DNA of 64,000 nt from Leptothrix sp. (in: b-proteobacteria) (GTDB lineage: Bacteria > Pseudomonadota > Gammaproteobacteria > Burkholderiales > Burkholderiaceae_C): NCBI GenBank assembly GCA_013822685.1, contig PNKV01000021.1, forward strand, positions 1-64,000. The letters are read 5' to 3'. Below, one piece after another: positions 17,240 through 25,958 of the stretch. Position 1 is the stretch's first letter. Every line of letters begins with the position of its first letter. The translations under genes and the position numbers were made by a program. The notes below the pieces were generated by a model. The model searched no databases and was not told where the DNA came from. It saw nothing but the letters and a program-made list of their open reading frames with translations.

Positions 17240-18036
17240 GAGGTGGAGCCGTGGAAGATGTCGCGGTAACCCACATAGCCGGTGATGACGAGGACGGGCA
17301 ACAGCACCAGCCAGCCCAGCCCCAGGGGAATGGTGGCCACGACGGCCCAGAGCAGGTAGCTCAGGATCCACACCAAGGAGGCCGGCACGTTCTTGAAGCT
17401 GGCCTTGAGGCTCATCATCATGGCTTGCGGCACGGGCACGTTGTGTTCATGGATCAGGTAAGGCGAGAAGATGATGGTGCTCATGGCCAAGGTCATGGCC
17501 GCGAAATAACCCAGCACCATCAGGCCGCCTGCAGAGAAGACCTGCTCCATGGCCATTTGCCGCTCGGTCATGCTGCCCAGGAACATCGCCGTCACGCTGG
17601 CGGAGCTGAGCAGGAAGACGACGCCCATGCTCAACATCATGATGAGCAGGTACAGCAGGCCGGCCATCAGCAGCGCACCGGGGCGGCGCTTCAAGCCGTC
17701 GAACACCTGGCTGACCTCGAAGCGGCCGTTGCGCATCAGGCTGAGGGCGCAGGAGCCCAGGCCGGCCATGGCGATGGGGAACACCACCGAGGTCAGCAGG
17801 TTCAACAAGGGAACCAGGGACACAACCACCAGCAGCACGAAGGTCAGCAGCAGGGCGCCCCACCATGCCAGGGGCTGGGCCTTGAAAAGGCGCCAGGCCA
17901 CGCCATACCAGTTCCAACCAGCAGAGGCCGGGCAGGTGCGGCCTTCTGGGTTGAACGGCTCACCGTCCGGCGGCGTGGCCACGGGGATGTCGCGCACTTC
18001 GGTGCGGGGCGGCGCGTAGTGGTTGTGTTCGGTCAT
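17236..18036 (-). CDS. BPSS1780 family membrane protein
   Basis: A 266-residue inner-membrane protein with five to six hydrophobic helices (for example LLLTFVLLVVVSLVPLLNLL and LVWILSYLLWAVVATIPLGL) after a proline-rich cytoplasmic N-terminus. The organisation, with VAWRLFKAQPLAWWGALLL near residue 50 and the closing VLVITGYVGYRDIF, is that of the BPSS1780 family common in Betaproteobacteria. Function is unknown. It is translationally coupled to the lipase-like gene downstream, which may hint at a role in membrane-lipid homeostasis or export. It starts opposite slyX. Confidence 0.8.
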   Translation of the reverse strand: MTEHNHYAPPRTEVRDIPVATPPDGEPFNPEGRTCPASAGWNWYGVAWRLFKAQPLAWWGALLLTFVLLVVVSLVPLLNLLTSVVFPIAMAGLGSCALSLMRNGRFEVSQVFDGLKRRPGALLMAGLLYLLIMMLSMGVVFLLSSASVTAMFLGSMTERQMAMEQVFSAGGLMVLGYFAAMTLAMSTIIFSPYLIHEHNVPVPQAMMMSLKASFKNVPASLVWILSYLLWAVVATIPLGLGWLVLLPVLVITGYVGYRDIFHGSTS

Positions 18037-18096
18037 TTTGGGTCCCTGTGTTGTGATGATCCGAGATCATCCACCGACTTCGTGTCCAATGCGGGC

Positions 18097-18315
18097 ATGG
18101 AACACCCGAACAACACCGAGCAGCGCCTGACCGACCTGGAAATCAAGGCCAGTTTCACCGAAGACCTGCTGGACAGCCTGAACCAGATCGTGGTTCGGCA
18201 GCAGCAGCAAATCGATTTGTTGATGGCGGAAGTCAGCCACCTGCGGCGCCAGGAGCCCGACAGCGGGGCAGGGGGCTTTCGAAGCCTGCGCGATGAGCTG
18301 CCCCCGCACTACTGA
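18097..18315 (+). CDS. slyX: SlyX-family protein
   Basis: A 72-residue coiled-coil protein: EQRLTDLEIKASFTEDLLDS followed by LNQIVVRQQQQIDLLMAEVS and the PHY C-terminus. This matches SlyX, a small conserved gammaproteobacterial and betaproteobacterial protein of unknown function. ATG 18097 gives the usual family length; a longer frame upstream is the antisense of the BPSS1780 gene. It converges with the DUF4142 gene, 4 nt apart. Confidence 0.88.
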   Translation: MEHPNNTEQRLTDLEIKASFTEDLLDSLNQIVVRQQQQIDLLMAEVSHLRRQEPDSGAGGFRSLRDELPPHY

Positions 18316-18319
18316 GGGC

Positions 18320-18913
18320 TCAAGGCTTTTTAGGCTCGTCCTTGTGCACCAGGGCGTACAGGTCGCGTGACATGTCCAGGTGGTGCTGCAAGGCCGGCAA
18401 GGTCTTGGTGGCGAAGGCCTTCACTTGCGGGTCCTTGGCTTCATCGGCGGCCTTCTGGAACAGCTTGACGGTGTCCTGGTGGGCCTTCAGGCCGATCGAA
18501 TCGGCGTAGTGCTTGTCGAAGCTGGCGCCCTCACGCGCTGACAGCAGTTTCAACTTGGCCTTTTGCACGATCGAAGGGCCGTCCGGCACCTGGACACCTT
18601 TGCTGGCGGCCAGGGCGCTGAGCTCTTCGCCGGTTTTGGTGTGCTCGTCCACCATTTTCTGGGCAAAGGCCTTGACTTCGGGGCTGACGGCCTTGCTGAG
18701 CGCCAGTTTGCTTCCTTCGACTTCAGCATGGCCGTCCTGCGCGGCCTGCTTGAGGAAAGCGCTGTCGGCACGGGCCAGCTGCGTGCTGGGGCGGTTGGTC
18801 AGCACCGCGGACGCCGACGAGGCGGGTGAGGTCTGCTGGGCTTGGGCGCCACCGGTCGACACGACGGCCGTGAGCGCGAAGGCGGTGGTTAGGCAAGCAA
18901 GGGTTCTGAGCAT
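18320..18913 (-). CDS. DUF4142 exported protein
   Basis: A 197-residue protein with a Sec signal peptide (LACLTTAFALTAVVSTGGAQA) and a four-helix, ferritin-like DUF4142 domain: ADSAFLKQAAQDGHAEVEGS, VKAFAQKMVDEHTKTGEEL, then a helix with ALQHHLDMSRDLYALV at the end. The paired histidines and acidic residues occupy positions where family members may bind metal; that is inference. ATG 18913 has an excellent ribosome-binding site (AGGAGGAG), which excludes the longer upstream frame. DUF4142 proteins are periplasmic or outer-membrane associated and often stress-induced. It lies downstream of another exported protein. Confidence 0.82.
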   Translation of the reverse strand: MLRTLACLTTAFALTAVVSTGGAQAQQTSPASSASAVLTNRPSTQLARADSAFLKQAAQDGHAEVEGSKLALSKAVSPEVKAFAQKMVDEHTKTGEELSALAASKGVQVPDGPSIVQKAKLKLLSAREGASFDKHYADSIGLKAHQDTVKLFQKAADEAKDPQVKAFATKTLPALQHHLDMSRDLYALVHKDEPKKP

Positions 18914-18981
18914 GATTTTCTCCTCCTGGGTCAAGGTCAAAAGGTGAAAACCGCCGGCAATTGGTGTTCCTGAGCCCTCCG

Positions 18982-19431
18982 TCAACGCTTTCTGCCAGCT
19001 TCGGCGATGCGCTTGACCCGGCGTTCGGCCGCACCAGTCACCAGGAAACGCTCCAGGGAGTTGGCATCGGCCAGCACTTGAGCGCCCTCGGTCTGGCAGC
19101 GGGCCTGCAACTGTTGCAACTGCGTGGCGGGCATGGACTTCTGGGCCTTCTTGGCCGCTTCCAGCAACTGATCGGCTTCGGGCTTGCGCAGGCCATCCTG
19201 GTAGGCCGTGCCAATGATGGCGAAGCCGCTTTGGGTGAGCTTCAGCAACTCGGGTTCCACGCTGTGGTCGCCCGCTTTGAGCCGGGCCGCCAGGGGCTCG
19301 GCCTGCGTGGTCAGCGCTGCCACACAGGCGGCGCGTTGTTCATGGGATGGGTTGGGATCGGCGGGCCAGGCGGCTGTGGCCACCCCGGCCCACAGGCAAG
19401 CGAGCAGTTGGCTTGCTCGGCAATGGCGCAT
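18982..19431 (-). CDS. Hypothetical exported protein
   Basis: A 149-residue protein starting at ATG 19431 (GGAG a few bases upstream). An N-terminal hydrophobic stretch (QLLACLWAGVATAAWPA) is a probable signal peptide. The mature part is helical, with three cysteines (RAACVAAL, QLQARCQTEG) and no family I recognise; helix-rich segments such as EADQLLEAAKKAQKS occupy the middle. It lies 68 nt upstream of the DUF4142 gene in the same direction, so the two may be co-transcribed. Confidence 0.55.
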   Translation of the reverse strand: MRHCRASQLLACLWAGVATAAWPADPNPSHEQRAACVAALTTQAEPLAARLKAGDHSVEPELLKLTQSGFAIIGTAYQDGLRKPEADQLLEAAKKAQKSMPATQLQQLQARCQTEGAQVLADANSLERFLVTGAAERRVKRIAEAGRKR

Positions 19432-19494
19432 GGCGTCTCCAGTGCGGCTTGATGTGCCGCTTGTGCGGTTGATTTTGCCATCCCCGCGTTCGGC

Positions 19495-21930
19495 TCAATG
19501 CAACTTGCGAGCGGCCAGCAACTCTTCCAGCATGTCCAGGTCCACCGGCTTGACCATGTGGTGGTTGAAGCCGGCGTCACGGGATTTGCGGCGGTCTTCC
19601 TCTTGGCCCCAGCCGGTCAGCGCGATCAGGGTCATCATCTGGCCCCAGGGTTGGGCGCGGATGCGGCGGGCCACCTCATGGCCCGTCAGCAAGGGCAGGC
19701 CAATGTCCAGCAACACGATGTCGGGCTGGAAGGCCTGCGCCGCCTTCACGGCCTCGATGCCGTCATGCACGGTGTGGGTTTCACAACCCATCAGGCCCAG
19801 CATGGTGGCCAGGCTTTCGGCGCTGTCCAGGTTGTCATCGACCACCAGCACGTGGGGGCCGGTTCGGGGTGGCGGCGCCGGGCTCAATTCGGTGGCCAGC
19901 CGCGCATCGGGCAGCGGCGACGAGGCGAGGGCGGGCAGGCGCACTTCAAAGCTCGACCCGCCGCCCAACCCCGGACTGCGTGCCAGCACCGAGCCACCAT
20001 GCATCTCGACCAATTTCTTGACCAATGCCAGACCAATGCCCAGGCCACCTTGCGAGCGCTCCAACGCCCGGTCCACCTGGGTGAACATGTCGAACACGCG
20101 CGGCAGCATCTCACCAGGGATGCCGGTGCCGGTGTCCTGGATGGTGATCACCGCCTGGCGGTCCTGCTCAATGGCGGTCAAAGTGATGCGGCCCCCTTCC
20201 GGGGTGTACTTGGCCGCGTTGTTGAGCAGGTTGGCCACGATCTGGATCAAGCGCGTCACGTCGGCATAGACAAAGACGGTTTGCGAAGGGGGCAGCCGCA
20301 CGTCCAGGGCATGGCGCCGGGCCTCGATGAGCGGTCGGCTGGTGTCGATGGCATTTTGAACCGCCACGGCGATGTCCAGCCGTTCGCGGCGCAACTCCAG
20401 CTTGCCTTGCGTGATGCGGCTGACGTCCATCAGGTCGTCCACCAGGTGCACCATCTGCCAGAGCTGCCGCTCGATCATGTTGCGCGCCTTCTCTTGGGCC
20501 TGCGCCTCCTTGGACAAGCGCATGATCTCGAGCGCATTGCGGATCGGGGCCAGCGGGTTGCGCAGTTCATGGGCCAGTGTGGCCAGGAATTCATCCTTGC
20601 GCTGATCGGCGTCGAGCAGGGCGCGCTCGGCCAGCTTGCGGTCGGTGGCGTCGGCCACGATGCCCAGCATGCGGGTGGCCACGCCGCCTTCCTTGTAGAT
20701 GCTGCCATGCGCTTCGATCCAGTGCAGGCTGCCATCGGGCCAGATCACGCGGCATTCGAAATGCCATTCGCCGTTGTTGGCCACGGCGTCGTTGAACAGG
20801 CGTTCCACGAACTCACGGTCATCCGGGTGCACGTGGGACATGAAGACGTCGTAGCTCCAGTCCGCGAGCGGCTGGTGGTAGCCAAAGCACTGGTCGTGGC
20901 GGGCCGAATGGCGGGCCTCGCCGGTCTTGAGGTCCAGGTCCCAGTCGCCAATCTTGGCCGCCTCGATGGTCAACTGCAGGCGGGCCTGGCTTTCGCGCAA
21001 GGCCGAGTCCATGCGCTCGCGCTCGGTTCGGTCGGTGACGATGGACAGCACCGATTCAACACTGCCATCTTCGGCAAACTCGGGGATCAACCGTGATTCG
21101 AGAAAGCGAACATCGTTGGCGGGGGTGGTGAACCTGAAACTGAAGCTGCTGCCCTGCCCGGTGGTGAAGACCGCTTCCAGCGCGGCGTTCAAGCGGGCGC
21201 TCACCTCGGGCGGCAGGCCCAGTTCAAGGTGGGTCTTGCCCAGGTAATGCGAGGCCGGCACGCCCGCATACCGCTCGATCACCGGGCTGACATACAGGTG
21301 GCGGAACTGGCGGTCCAGGCGTGCGAAGATGTCGGGCGAGTTTTCGACCAGGGTGGAGAACTGCCGCTCACGCTGGGCCAGCTTGAGTTGGGCACTGCGG
21401 ATCTCGGCTTCAGCGCGGTGCCGGTCGCTCACGTCGCGGATGACTTCCAGGCGGCCGGTGATCTGCCCTTCGTTGTCGCGCAGCACGCTCACTGCCGATT
21501 CCACGTGCACCTCCTCGCCGTTGTGCTTGAGCTGGACAGTGCGCGCCCGATAGGCGCCCGCTTGCTGCAGGTTGTCCATCGCCTGCACCTGCTCGGCCTG
21601 GCTCAGCCAGATCTCCTGGTACAGCAGGCCGCGCTCGTTGCCCAGCGCCTGCGAAGCCGTCAGGCCGTACTGGCGCTCGGCGGCGGGGTTCAGGTAGATG
21701 ATGCGATCGTCGCGGTCCAGGCCCACCACCGCGTCCTCCATCTGGGCCAGCACATCGCTGCGCAGTTTGTTGGAGGTGGCGTGTGCGCGGTCCAGGGTGT
21801 AGATGTCTTCGCCCACCACCAGCGCGTCCACGCTGCCGCTGCGGATGGCGTCCAGCGTTTCCTCGGCTTCTTCCAGGCGCAGCCGGAGTTCGGCGTTCTC
21901 AGCGAGCAGTTGTTCTGTCGGGCTGGTCAC
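19495..21930 (-). CDS. Hybrid histidine kinase with PAS domains and receiver, last gene of the kai operon
   Basis: An 811-residue soluble kinase. A coiled N-terminus leads into three PAS units (~55-165, 185-305 and 315-440; the third, WSYDVFMSHVHPDDREFV, is a PAS_3-type fold), a DHp helix with phospho-acceptor His near residue 454 (LATLAHELRNPLAPIRNALE), an HATPase_c domain (NLLNNAAKYTPEGG; DTGTGIPGEM; GGLGIGLALV) and a C-terminal receiver with Asp near 741 (IVLLDIGLPLLTGHE). No membrane helix is seen. Its ATG overlaps the second KaiB gene by 4 nt (ATGA), so it belongs to the kai operon. In cyanobacteria KaiC talks to the kinase SasA, whose sensor is KaiB-like; here PAS domains sit in that position instead. 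Confidence 0.9.
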   Translation of the reverse strand: MTSPTEQLLAENAELRLRLEEAEETLDAIRSGSVDALVVGEDIYTLDRAHATSNKLRSDVLAQMEDAVVGLDRDDRIIYLNPAAERQYGLTASQALGNERGLLYQEIWLSQAEQVQAMDNLQQAGAYRARTVQLKHNGEEVHVESAVSVLRDNEGQITGRLEVIRDVSDRHRAEAEIRSAQLKLAQRERQFSTLVENSPDIFARLDRQFRHLYVSPVIERYAGVPASHYLGKTHLELGLPPEVSARLNAALEAVFTTGQGSSFSFRFTTPANDVRFLESRLIPEFAEDGSVESVLSIVTDRTERERMDSALRESQARLQLTIEAAKIGDWDLDLKTGEARHSARHDQCFGYHQPLADWSYDVFMSHVHPDDREFVERLFNDAVANNGEWHFECRVIWPDGSLHWIEAHGSIYKEGGVATRMLGIVADATDRKLAERALLDADQRKDEFLATLAHELRNPLAPIRNALEIMRLSKEAQAQEKARNMIERQLWQMVHLVDDLMDVSRITQGKLELRRERLDIAVAVQNAIDTSRPLIEARRHALDVRLPPSQTVFVYADVTRLIQIVANLLNNAAKYTPEGGRITLTAIEQDRQAVITIQDTGTGIPGEMLPRVFDMFTQVDRALERSQGGLGIGLALVKKLVEMHGGSVLARSPGLGGGSSFEVRLPALASSPLPDARLATELSPAPPPRTGPHVLVVDDNLDSAESLATMLGLMGCETHTVHDGIEAVKAAQAFQPDIVLLDIGLPLLTGHEVARRIRAQPWGQMMTLIALTGWGQEEDRRKSRDAGFNHHMVKPVDLDMLEELLAARKLH

Positions 21931-22262
21931 AACAGGTCCTCTTCACGGCTCGCGTCGGTGATCGCGGCGGACAGGCCCAATCCCCTCAGGATGCGTTCCT
22001 TCTGAGACATGTCGCCGATGAAACGCCTGACGGGCAAGGGTGAGCGCCTGATCAAGGTGGGCGTGGCGATGATCTGGTCCTGGGCCACCTTGGTGGGGTG
22101 CAAAAGGATGTCGATGATCTCCAACTGGTAACGCCCTGGCAAATGGGTTTCGCAAATGTCGCGGATGCTCACCAGGGCTCTCGCTGAATGGGGTGTGGTT
22201 CCCGAGATGTACAGGCTGAGCACATAGGGGGGCGGGGTGGCAGGTGGCTCATCGTGTTGCAT
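21927..22262 (-). CDS. kaiB: KaiB-family protein, second copy
   Basis: A 111-residue protein with the KaiB thioredoxin-like fold: YVLSLYISGTTPHSARALVS at the N-terminus, THLPGRYQLEIIDILLHPTK in the middle, and IIATPTLIRR with the usual cis-Pro. The C-terminal segment FIGDMSQKERILRGLGL also matches KaiB. A 12-residue N-terminal and a 15-residue acidic C-terminal extension (ITDASREEDLL) are additions relative to its neighbour. It follows the first kaiB by 2 nt and overlaps the kinase gene by 4 nt. In the clock of cyanobacteria KaiB binds KaiC after a fold switch; here the role is unproven. Confidence 0.88.
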   Translation of the reverse strand: MQHDEPPATPPPYVLSLYISGTTPHSARALVSIRDICETHLPGRYQLEIIDILLHPTKVAQDQIIATPTLIRRSPLPVRRFIGDMSQKERILRGLGLSAAITDASREEDLL

Positions 22263-22264
22263 CG

Positions 22265-22570
22265 TCAGCCTTGGCGCAGGGGCTGCACGTCCAGGCCCAC
22301 CAGCACACGTTCTTCATTGGACAGATCGCCAATGATCTTGCGGATGGGCTCAGGGAACTTGCGCACCAGCGTGGGTACGGCCAGGATCTGATCGCCCGCT
22401 GCCAGCTTGGGGTTGACCAGCAAGTCAATCACCTCGATCTGATAGCGGCCGGCCAGATGGGTCTCGCAGAGGCGCTTGAGGTTTTCAAGCGCGGTGGTGG
22501 ATTTGGCGGTCTTGCCGGCCACATACAGGCGCAACTGCCACTCGGCTTTGGGGTTGGCGGCGGCGGTCAT
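22265..22570 (-). CDS. kaiB: KaiB-family protein, first copy
   Basis: A 101-residue KaiB-like protein: [60 protein letters not shown]. It is closer to the canonical cyanobacterial pattern (GKTxKSxxALxNLKxLCE) than the second copy. ATG 22570 overlaps the TGA of kaiC as ATGA, which indicates translational coupling of the two partners. The two KaiB copies share about half their residues, so an old duplication is likely. Confidence 0.92.
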   Translation of the reverse strand: MTAAANPKAEWQLRLYVAGKTAKSTTALENLKRLCETHLAGRYQIEVIDLLVNPKLAAGDQILAVPTLVRKFPEPIRKIIGDLSNEERVLVGLDVQPLRQG

Positions 22571-24309
22571 GCTGAGCCCTTCGGTTTCCTGGTGGCGGCC
22601 TTCTTGGCCGGGAGGATACCCTCGCGCCGCTGGGCAATGGCCCGCGAACGCTGCAGCTTGCTTTCGGCCTCCAGGGTTTCAGCGTCAATGGCGTACTGGA
22701 GCTCGCCCGCGCGCTCTTGCGACTCGGTCTGCAATGCGGCGATTTGCGCATCAATGGCCTTGCGCCGGCTGGCCAGCTCGCGCAGCCGCCTTTCGTGGTC
22801 GCGTTTGCGCAGGTCTGAGCTGGCTTCCTCTTGCTGCTCGTGAACCAGCCGGGCCGACCCCGTCAGCACGCGATCGGCTTGCAGGTGGATGTCCAGCAGG
22901 TCAACGCCGTGCTCGTTGAGAACGAACTCACGGACCTGGTTGGAGTGCGCCATGCCCCGGGATTTGAGGACCTGGAGGGTGCGCGTGCGCTCGCCATTCA
23001 GCTCCAGGTTGGCCAGCATCAACCAGGTGTCCATCAAGGACGACACGCCGATCTGGGTTTCGGCCAACGCCGCCGTGCCGTCGCCGGTCAGCGTGGTGAA
23101 GACGGCCGTGATGCCTTGCTGCTTGAGGAAGTCGATCAGGCGCATCAAGGTGGGCTTGAGCGACACATCCTCGGTGTTCATGGTGAGGTTGCTGATGGGG
23201 TCGACCACGACCACATCGGGCTTGGAGCGCTGCACGGCTTGGTGCATCAAGGCCAGGTGCTGTTCCAGGCCTTGCAGCGTGGGCCGCGACGCGTGGATTT
23301 CCAGCAGGCCTTTTTTGACCCAGGGGCCCAGGTCAATGCCGATGGACCGCATGTTGCGCATCAATTGGCTGGGCGATTCTTCGTAGGCAAAGAGCAAGGC
23401 GCGCTCGCCCCGGGCGCAGGCCGCGTTCACCAGGCTGGCGCCAATGCTGCTCTTGCCTGTGCCCGGTGAGCCCGACACCAGCACGCTGCTGCCCCGGTAG
23501 ACGCCTTGGCCACCGAGCATGGCATCGAGCTTGCGGATGCCTGTGGGCACGCGCTCGGCGCTGGCGCGGTGGTCCAGCCGCATGGAGGTGATGGGCAGCA
23601 CCGTCAAACCGGTTTCGCCGATCAGGAAGGGGTACTCGTTGGTGCCGTGTGCCGAGCCGCGGTACTTCACCACGCGCAGGCGGCGGGTCGATACCTGGTC
23701 GATGATGCGGTGGTCAAGCAGGATCACGCAGTCGGCCACGTACTCTTCCAGGCCATACCGCGTCAGCGAGTTTTCGCCCCGCTCGCCCGTGATGATGGCC
23801 GTCATGCCCCGGTCCTTCAGCCAGCGGAACAGGCGGCGCAGCTCGGCGCGCAGGATGGCATGGTTGGGCAGGCCGGCGAACAAGGCCTCCAGGGTGTCGA
23901 GCACGACCCGCTTGGCGCCCACGGTCTCGATGGCGTGGGCCAGGCGGATGAACAGGCCTTCCAGGTCGTACTCGCCGGTCTCTTCAATCTCGCTGCGCTC
24001 GATGTGCACGAAATCGAGCACGATCTTGTTCTGGCGCCGCAGCTTTTCCAGATCGAACCCCAGCGACCGCATGTTGGTGGTGAGTTCCTCGGCGTTCTCT
24101 TCGAACATCATGAACACACCGGGTTCGTTGTACTGCGTCGCACCGCGCACCAGGAACTCGGCCGCCAGCATCGTCTTGCCGCAGCCCGCGCCACCGCAGA
24201 CCAGGGTGGGCCGTCCGCGGGGCAAGCCGCCCAAGGTGATTTCGTCAAGGCCTTGGATGCCTGAGGGCGCCTTCTGAAGGCCGGTCTCTTGTGCTTCTTT
24301 CTTACTCAC
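22567..24309 (-). CDS. kaiC: KaiC-family tandem RecA-like ATPase
   Basis: About 580 residues with two KaiC domains. Domain 1 (~15-245) has Walker A GGAGCGKT (39-46), a catalytic pair in [10 protein letters not shown] and Walker [11 protein letters not shown]. Domain 2 (~255-490) has Walker [18 protein letters not shown] and [10 protein letters not shown]. The stretch [16 protein letters not shown] aligns with the autophosphorylation loop of cyanobacterial KaiC, with Ser-Ser where Ser431/Thr432 would be. A charged coiled-coil C-terminus of ~90 residues ([18 protein letters not shown] and on) differs from the cyanobacterial A-loop tail. I chose GTG 24309, 11 nt after the upstream stop, as the likely start; upstream residues in frame lack similarity. 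No kaiA was found in the window. Confidence 0.93.
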   Translation of the reverse strand: MSKKEAQETGLQKAPSGIQGLDEITLGGLPRGRPTLVCGGAGCGKTMLAAEFLVRGATQYNEPGVFMMFEENAEELTTNMRSLGFDLEKLRRQNKIVLDFVHIERSEIEETGEYDLEGLFIRLAHAIETVGAKRVVLDTLEALFAGLPNHAILRAELRRLFRWLKDRGMTAIITGERGENSLTRYGLEEYVADCVILLDHRIIDQVSTRRLRVVKYRGSAHGTNEYPFLIGETGLTVLPITSMRLDHRASAERVPTGIRKLDAMLGGQGVYRGSSVLVSGSPGTGKSSIGASLVNAACARGERALLFAYEESPSQLMRNMRSIGIDLGPWVKKGLLEIHASRPTLQGLEQHLALMHQAVQRSKPDVVVVDPISNLTMNTEDVSLKPTLMRLIDFLKQQGITAVFTTLTGDGTAALAETQIGVSSLMDTWLMLANLELNGERTRTLQVLKSRGMAHSNQVREFVLNEHGVDLLDIHLQADRVLTGSARLVHEQQEEASSDLRKRDHERRLRELASRRKAIDAQIAALQTESQERAGELQYAIDAETLEAESKLQRSRAIAQRREGILPAKKAATRKPKGSA

Positions 24310-24320
24310 GTACTGCTCTT

Positions 24321-24803
24321 TCAAGCCATGCTGGGCATCATCGCCGCTGGCAAGTTGACCATGCCCTTGCGCATGTCGCGTGTCAACTGGTGGCAAGAGG
24401 CCAGGGCCAGGTAGGCGCGTTCGTCGGTGTCAATGGCGCGTTCGATCGCGGGCAATAAAAACAGCCGTTCGCGCTCGTTTTGCAGGAGCAAGGCGGCGCA
24501 CAGCACCGACAGTGCGGCGTTCAGGCCGGCCACGTCCATCCGGTGCGCCATCAGGTCGGACAGCAAGGCCCGGATCTGCTCATAGTGGGCGGAGAACGTG
24601 TCTGGCAGTGTCCCGCCCGTGAAGGTGCGCAGCATGGGCAGCACGGTCTTCTCAACGATGGCCATGTGTCCGTTCACGGACAGGTAAAGGTCGTTGGTCA
24701 ACTGTTGCTTCTTGCGGAAATCCGAGGTACTTTGTACCTTGGTCACCAGGTCTTTCAAGACGGCGATGTCCTCGGTCAGGACGGGTATCAGGTCGTGGTG
24801 CAT
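24321..24803 (-). CDS. Hemerythrin-like (HHE) protein heading the kai operon
   Basis: A 160-residue helical protein: MHHDLIPVLTEDIAVLKDLV, a second helix with NGHMAIVEKTVLPML (HxxxE), a third with SAHYEQIRALLSDL, and a fourth NERERLFLLPAIERAI. This is the pattern of the hemerythrin/HHE cation-binding bundle, but the fourth helix has Asn-Glu-Arg where the family has a His, so the metal site may be incomplete. ATG 24803 is supported by GGGAGG five bases upstream; ATG 24923 is an alternative, which would add 40 residues with little similarity. It is the first gene of the operon and reads 11 nt ahead of kaiC. An oxygen or iron input to the KaiC module is a reasonable guess only. Confidence 0.7.
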   Translation of the reverse strand: MHHDLIPVLTEDIAVLKDLVTKVQSTSDFRKKQQLTNDLYLSVNGHMAIVEKTVLPMLRTFTGGTLPDTFSAHYEQIRALLSDLMAHRMDVAGLNAALSVLCAALLLQNERERLFLLPAIERAIDTDERAYLALASCHQLTRDMRKGMVNLPAAMMPSMA

Positions 24804-24970
24804 GCTGGCCTCCCAGGGCATGAAATTGTTCACATGGTCTGTGTTCAGCAATCGACGTGCCTGCCCCGTTTTTTGGCCGGAATCTTTGTTTGCCGCCGCA
24901 AGGAATGCGGATTGCCCGCTCATGGAGACCGCGTCCGACTGGGGCGCCCCATTGGCACAAGGAGTAAACC

Positions 24971-25885
24971 ATGCCCACCGATACCTCCGAGGCTCTGAAG
25001 GACGACGACGCTGTTCAGGCAGGCGATCGCTTGCAACCCGAAACCATGCCCGCCCAACACCTGGCAGACCAGCCCGGCCTGGAAGCCCAGTTGCAATTGA
25101 AGCCGCAATTCCTGGCCCCAGGCTACGAGGGCAGCAACAAACTGGCCGGCAAGACGGCCCTGATCACCGGGGGGGACTCGGGCATCGGGCGCGCGGTGGC
25201 GGTGCTGTTCGCGCGCGAAGGCGCCAGCGTGGCCATCATCTACCTGAACGAACATGAGGACGCCAAGGAGACCGCCCGCCTGATCGAGCGCGAAGGTCAG
25301 CCCAGTCTGTTGATCTGTGGCGATGTGAAAGATCCCGACTTTTGCGTGCGGGCCGTGGAAGACACCGTGGACACCTTCGGCAAGCTGGACGTGCTGGTCA
25401 ACAACGCCGCCTTCCAGCAGCACACGCATTCGATCGAGCTGCTGAGCGAGGAGCGCTTTGACGAGACCTTGCGCACCAATGTGTATGGCTACTTCCACAT
25501 GGCCAAGGCCGCGGTGCCCTACCTGCAAGAGGGCTCTTCGATCATCAACACGGGGTCGGTGACGGGCCTCAATGGCAGTGCCGATCTGCTGGACTATTCC
25601 ACCACCAAGGGGGCCATCCACGCCTTCACCAAGTCACTGGCGCAGAACCTGCTGGACAAGGGCATCCGCGTGAACGCGGTGGCGCCTGGCCCGGTGTGGA
25701 CGCCGCTGAACCCCGCCGATCTACCGGCGGACCAGGTCGAGGACTTTGGCAAGAAAACGCAGATGAAGCGGGCGGCGCAGCCCGAGGAAATCTCGCCCGC
25801 CTATGTGTTCCTGGCCTCGCCCGTGTGCTCGGGTTACATCACCGGCATCGTCTTGCCCATCACGGGCAGCGTGGGCGCGATCTAG
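24971..25885 (+). CDS. Short-chain dehydrogenase/reductase, general-stress type
   Basis: A 304-residue NAD(P)-dependent oxidoreductase with an N-terminal extension of ~50 residues before the Rossmann fold. TALITGGDSGIGRAVAVLF is the TGxxxGIG cofactor motif, LDVLVNNAAFQQ the NNAG-like motif (here NNAA), and DYSTTKGAIHAF gives the YxxxK catalytic pair, with Ser in INTGSVTGLNGS. The long N-terminus and PGPVWTPLNPADLPADQVEDFG are typical of the family that includes the stress proteins YdaD/GsiB-type SDRs of Bacillus and YghA of E. coli. It has a strong ribosome-binding site (AAGGAG) and its own terminator. It is divergent from the kai operon. Confidence 0.88.
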   Translation: MPTDTSEALKDDDAVQAGDRLQPETMPAQHLADQPGLEAQLQLKPQFLAPGYEGSNKLAGKTALITGGDSGIGRAVAVLFAREGASVAIIYLNEHEDAKETARLIEREGQPSLLICGDVKDPDFCVRAVEDTVDTFGKLDVLVNNAAFQQHTHSIELLSEERFDETLRTNVYGYFHMAKAAVPYLQEGSSIINTGSVTGLNGSADLLDYSTTKGAIHAFTKSLAQNLLDKGIRVNAVAPGPVWTPLNPADLPADQVEDFGKKTQMKRAAQPEEISPAYVFLASPVCSGYITGIVLPITGSVGAI

Positions 25886-25905
25886 ATACGAGGACTTGAA
25901 ATGAG

Positions 25906-25940
25906 ACGGCCCCGCCTTGTTGAAGGGCGGGGCCGTTTTT
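25906..25940 (+). terminator. Rho-independent terminator after the stress dehydrogenase
   Basis: ACGGCCCCGCC (25906-25916) and GGCGGGGCCGT (25926-25936) make an 11-bp perfect stem around a 9-nt loop, followed by five T residues (overlapping the end of the stem). It lies between the convergent dehydrogenase and SRPBCC-Hsp20 genes. For leftward transcription it lacks a good T-run, so it mainly serves the rightward gene. Confidence 0.88.
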
Positions 25941-25958
25941 CATCAGGAGCCATCGGCA

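Noticed and set aside
19498-21096. A 532-codon rightward frame opposite the kai-operon kinase
   Set aside because: It mirrors the kinase gene and lacks any fold; codon composition is that of an antisense frame.
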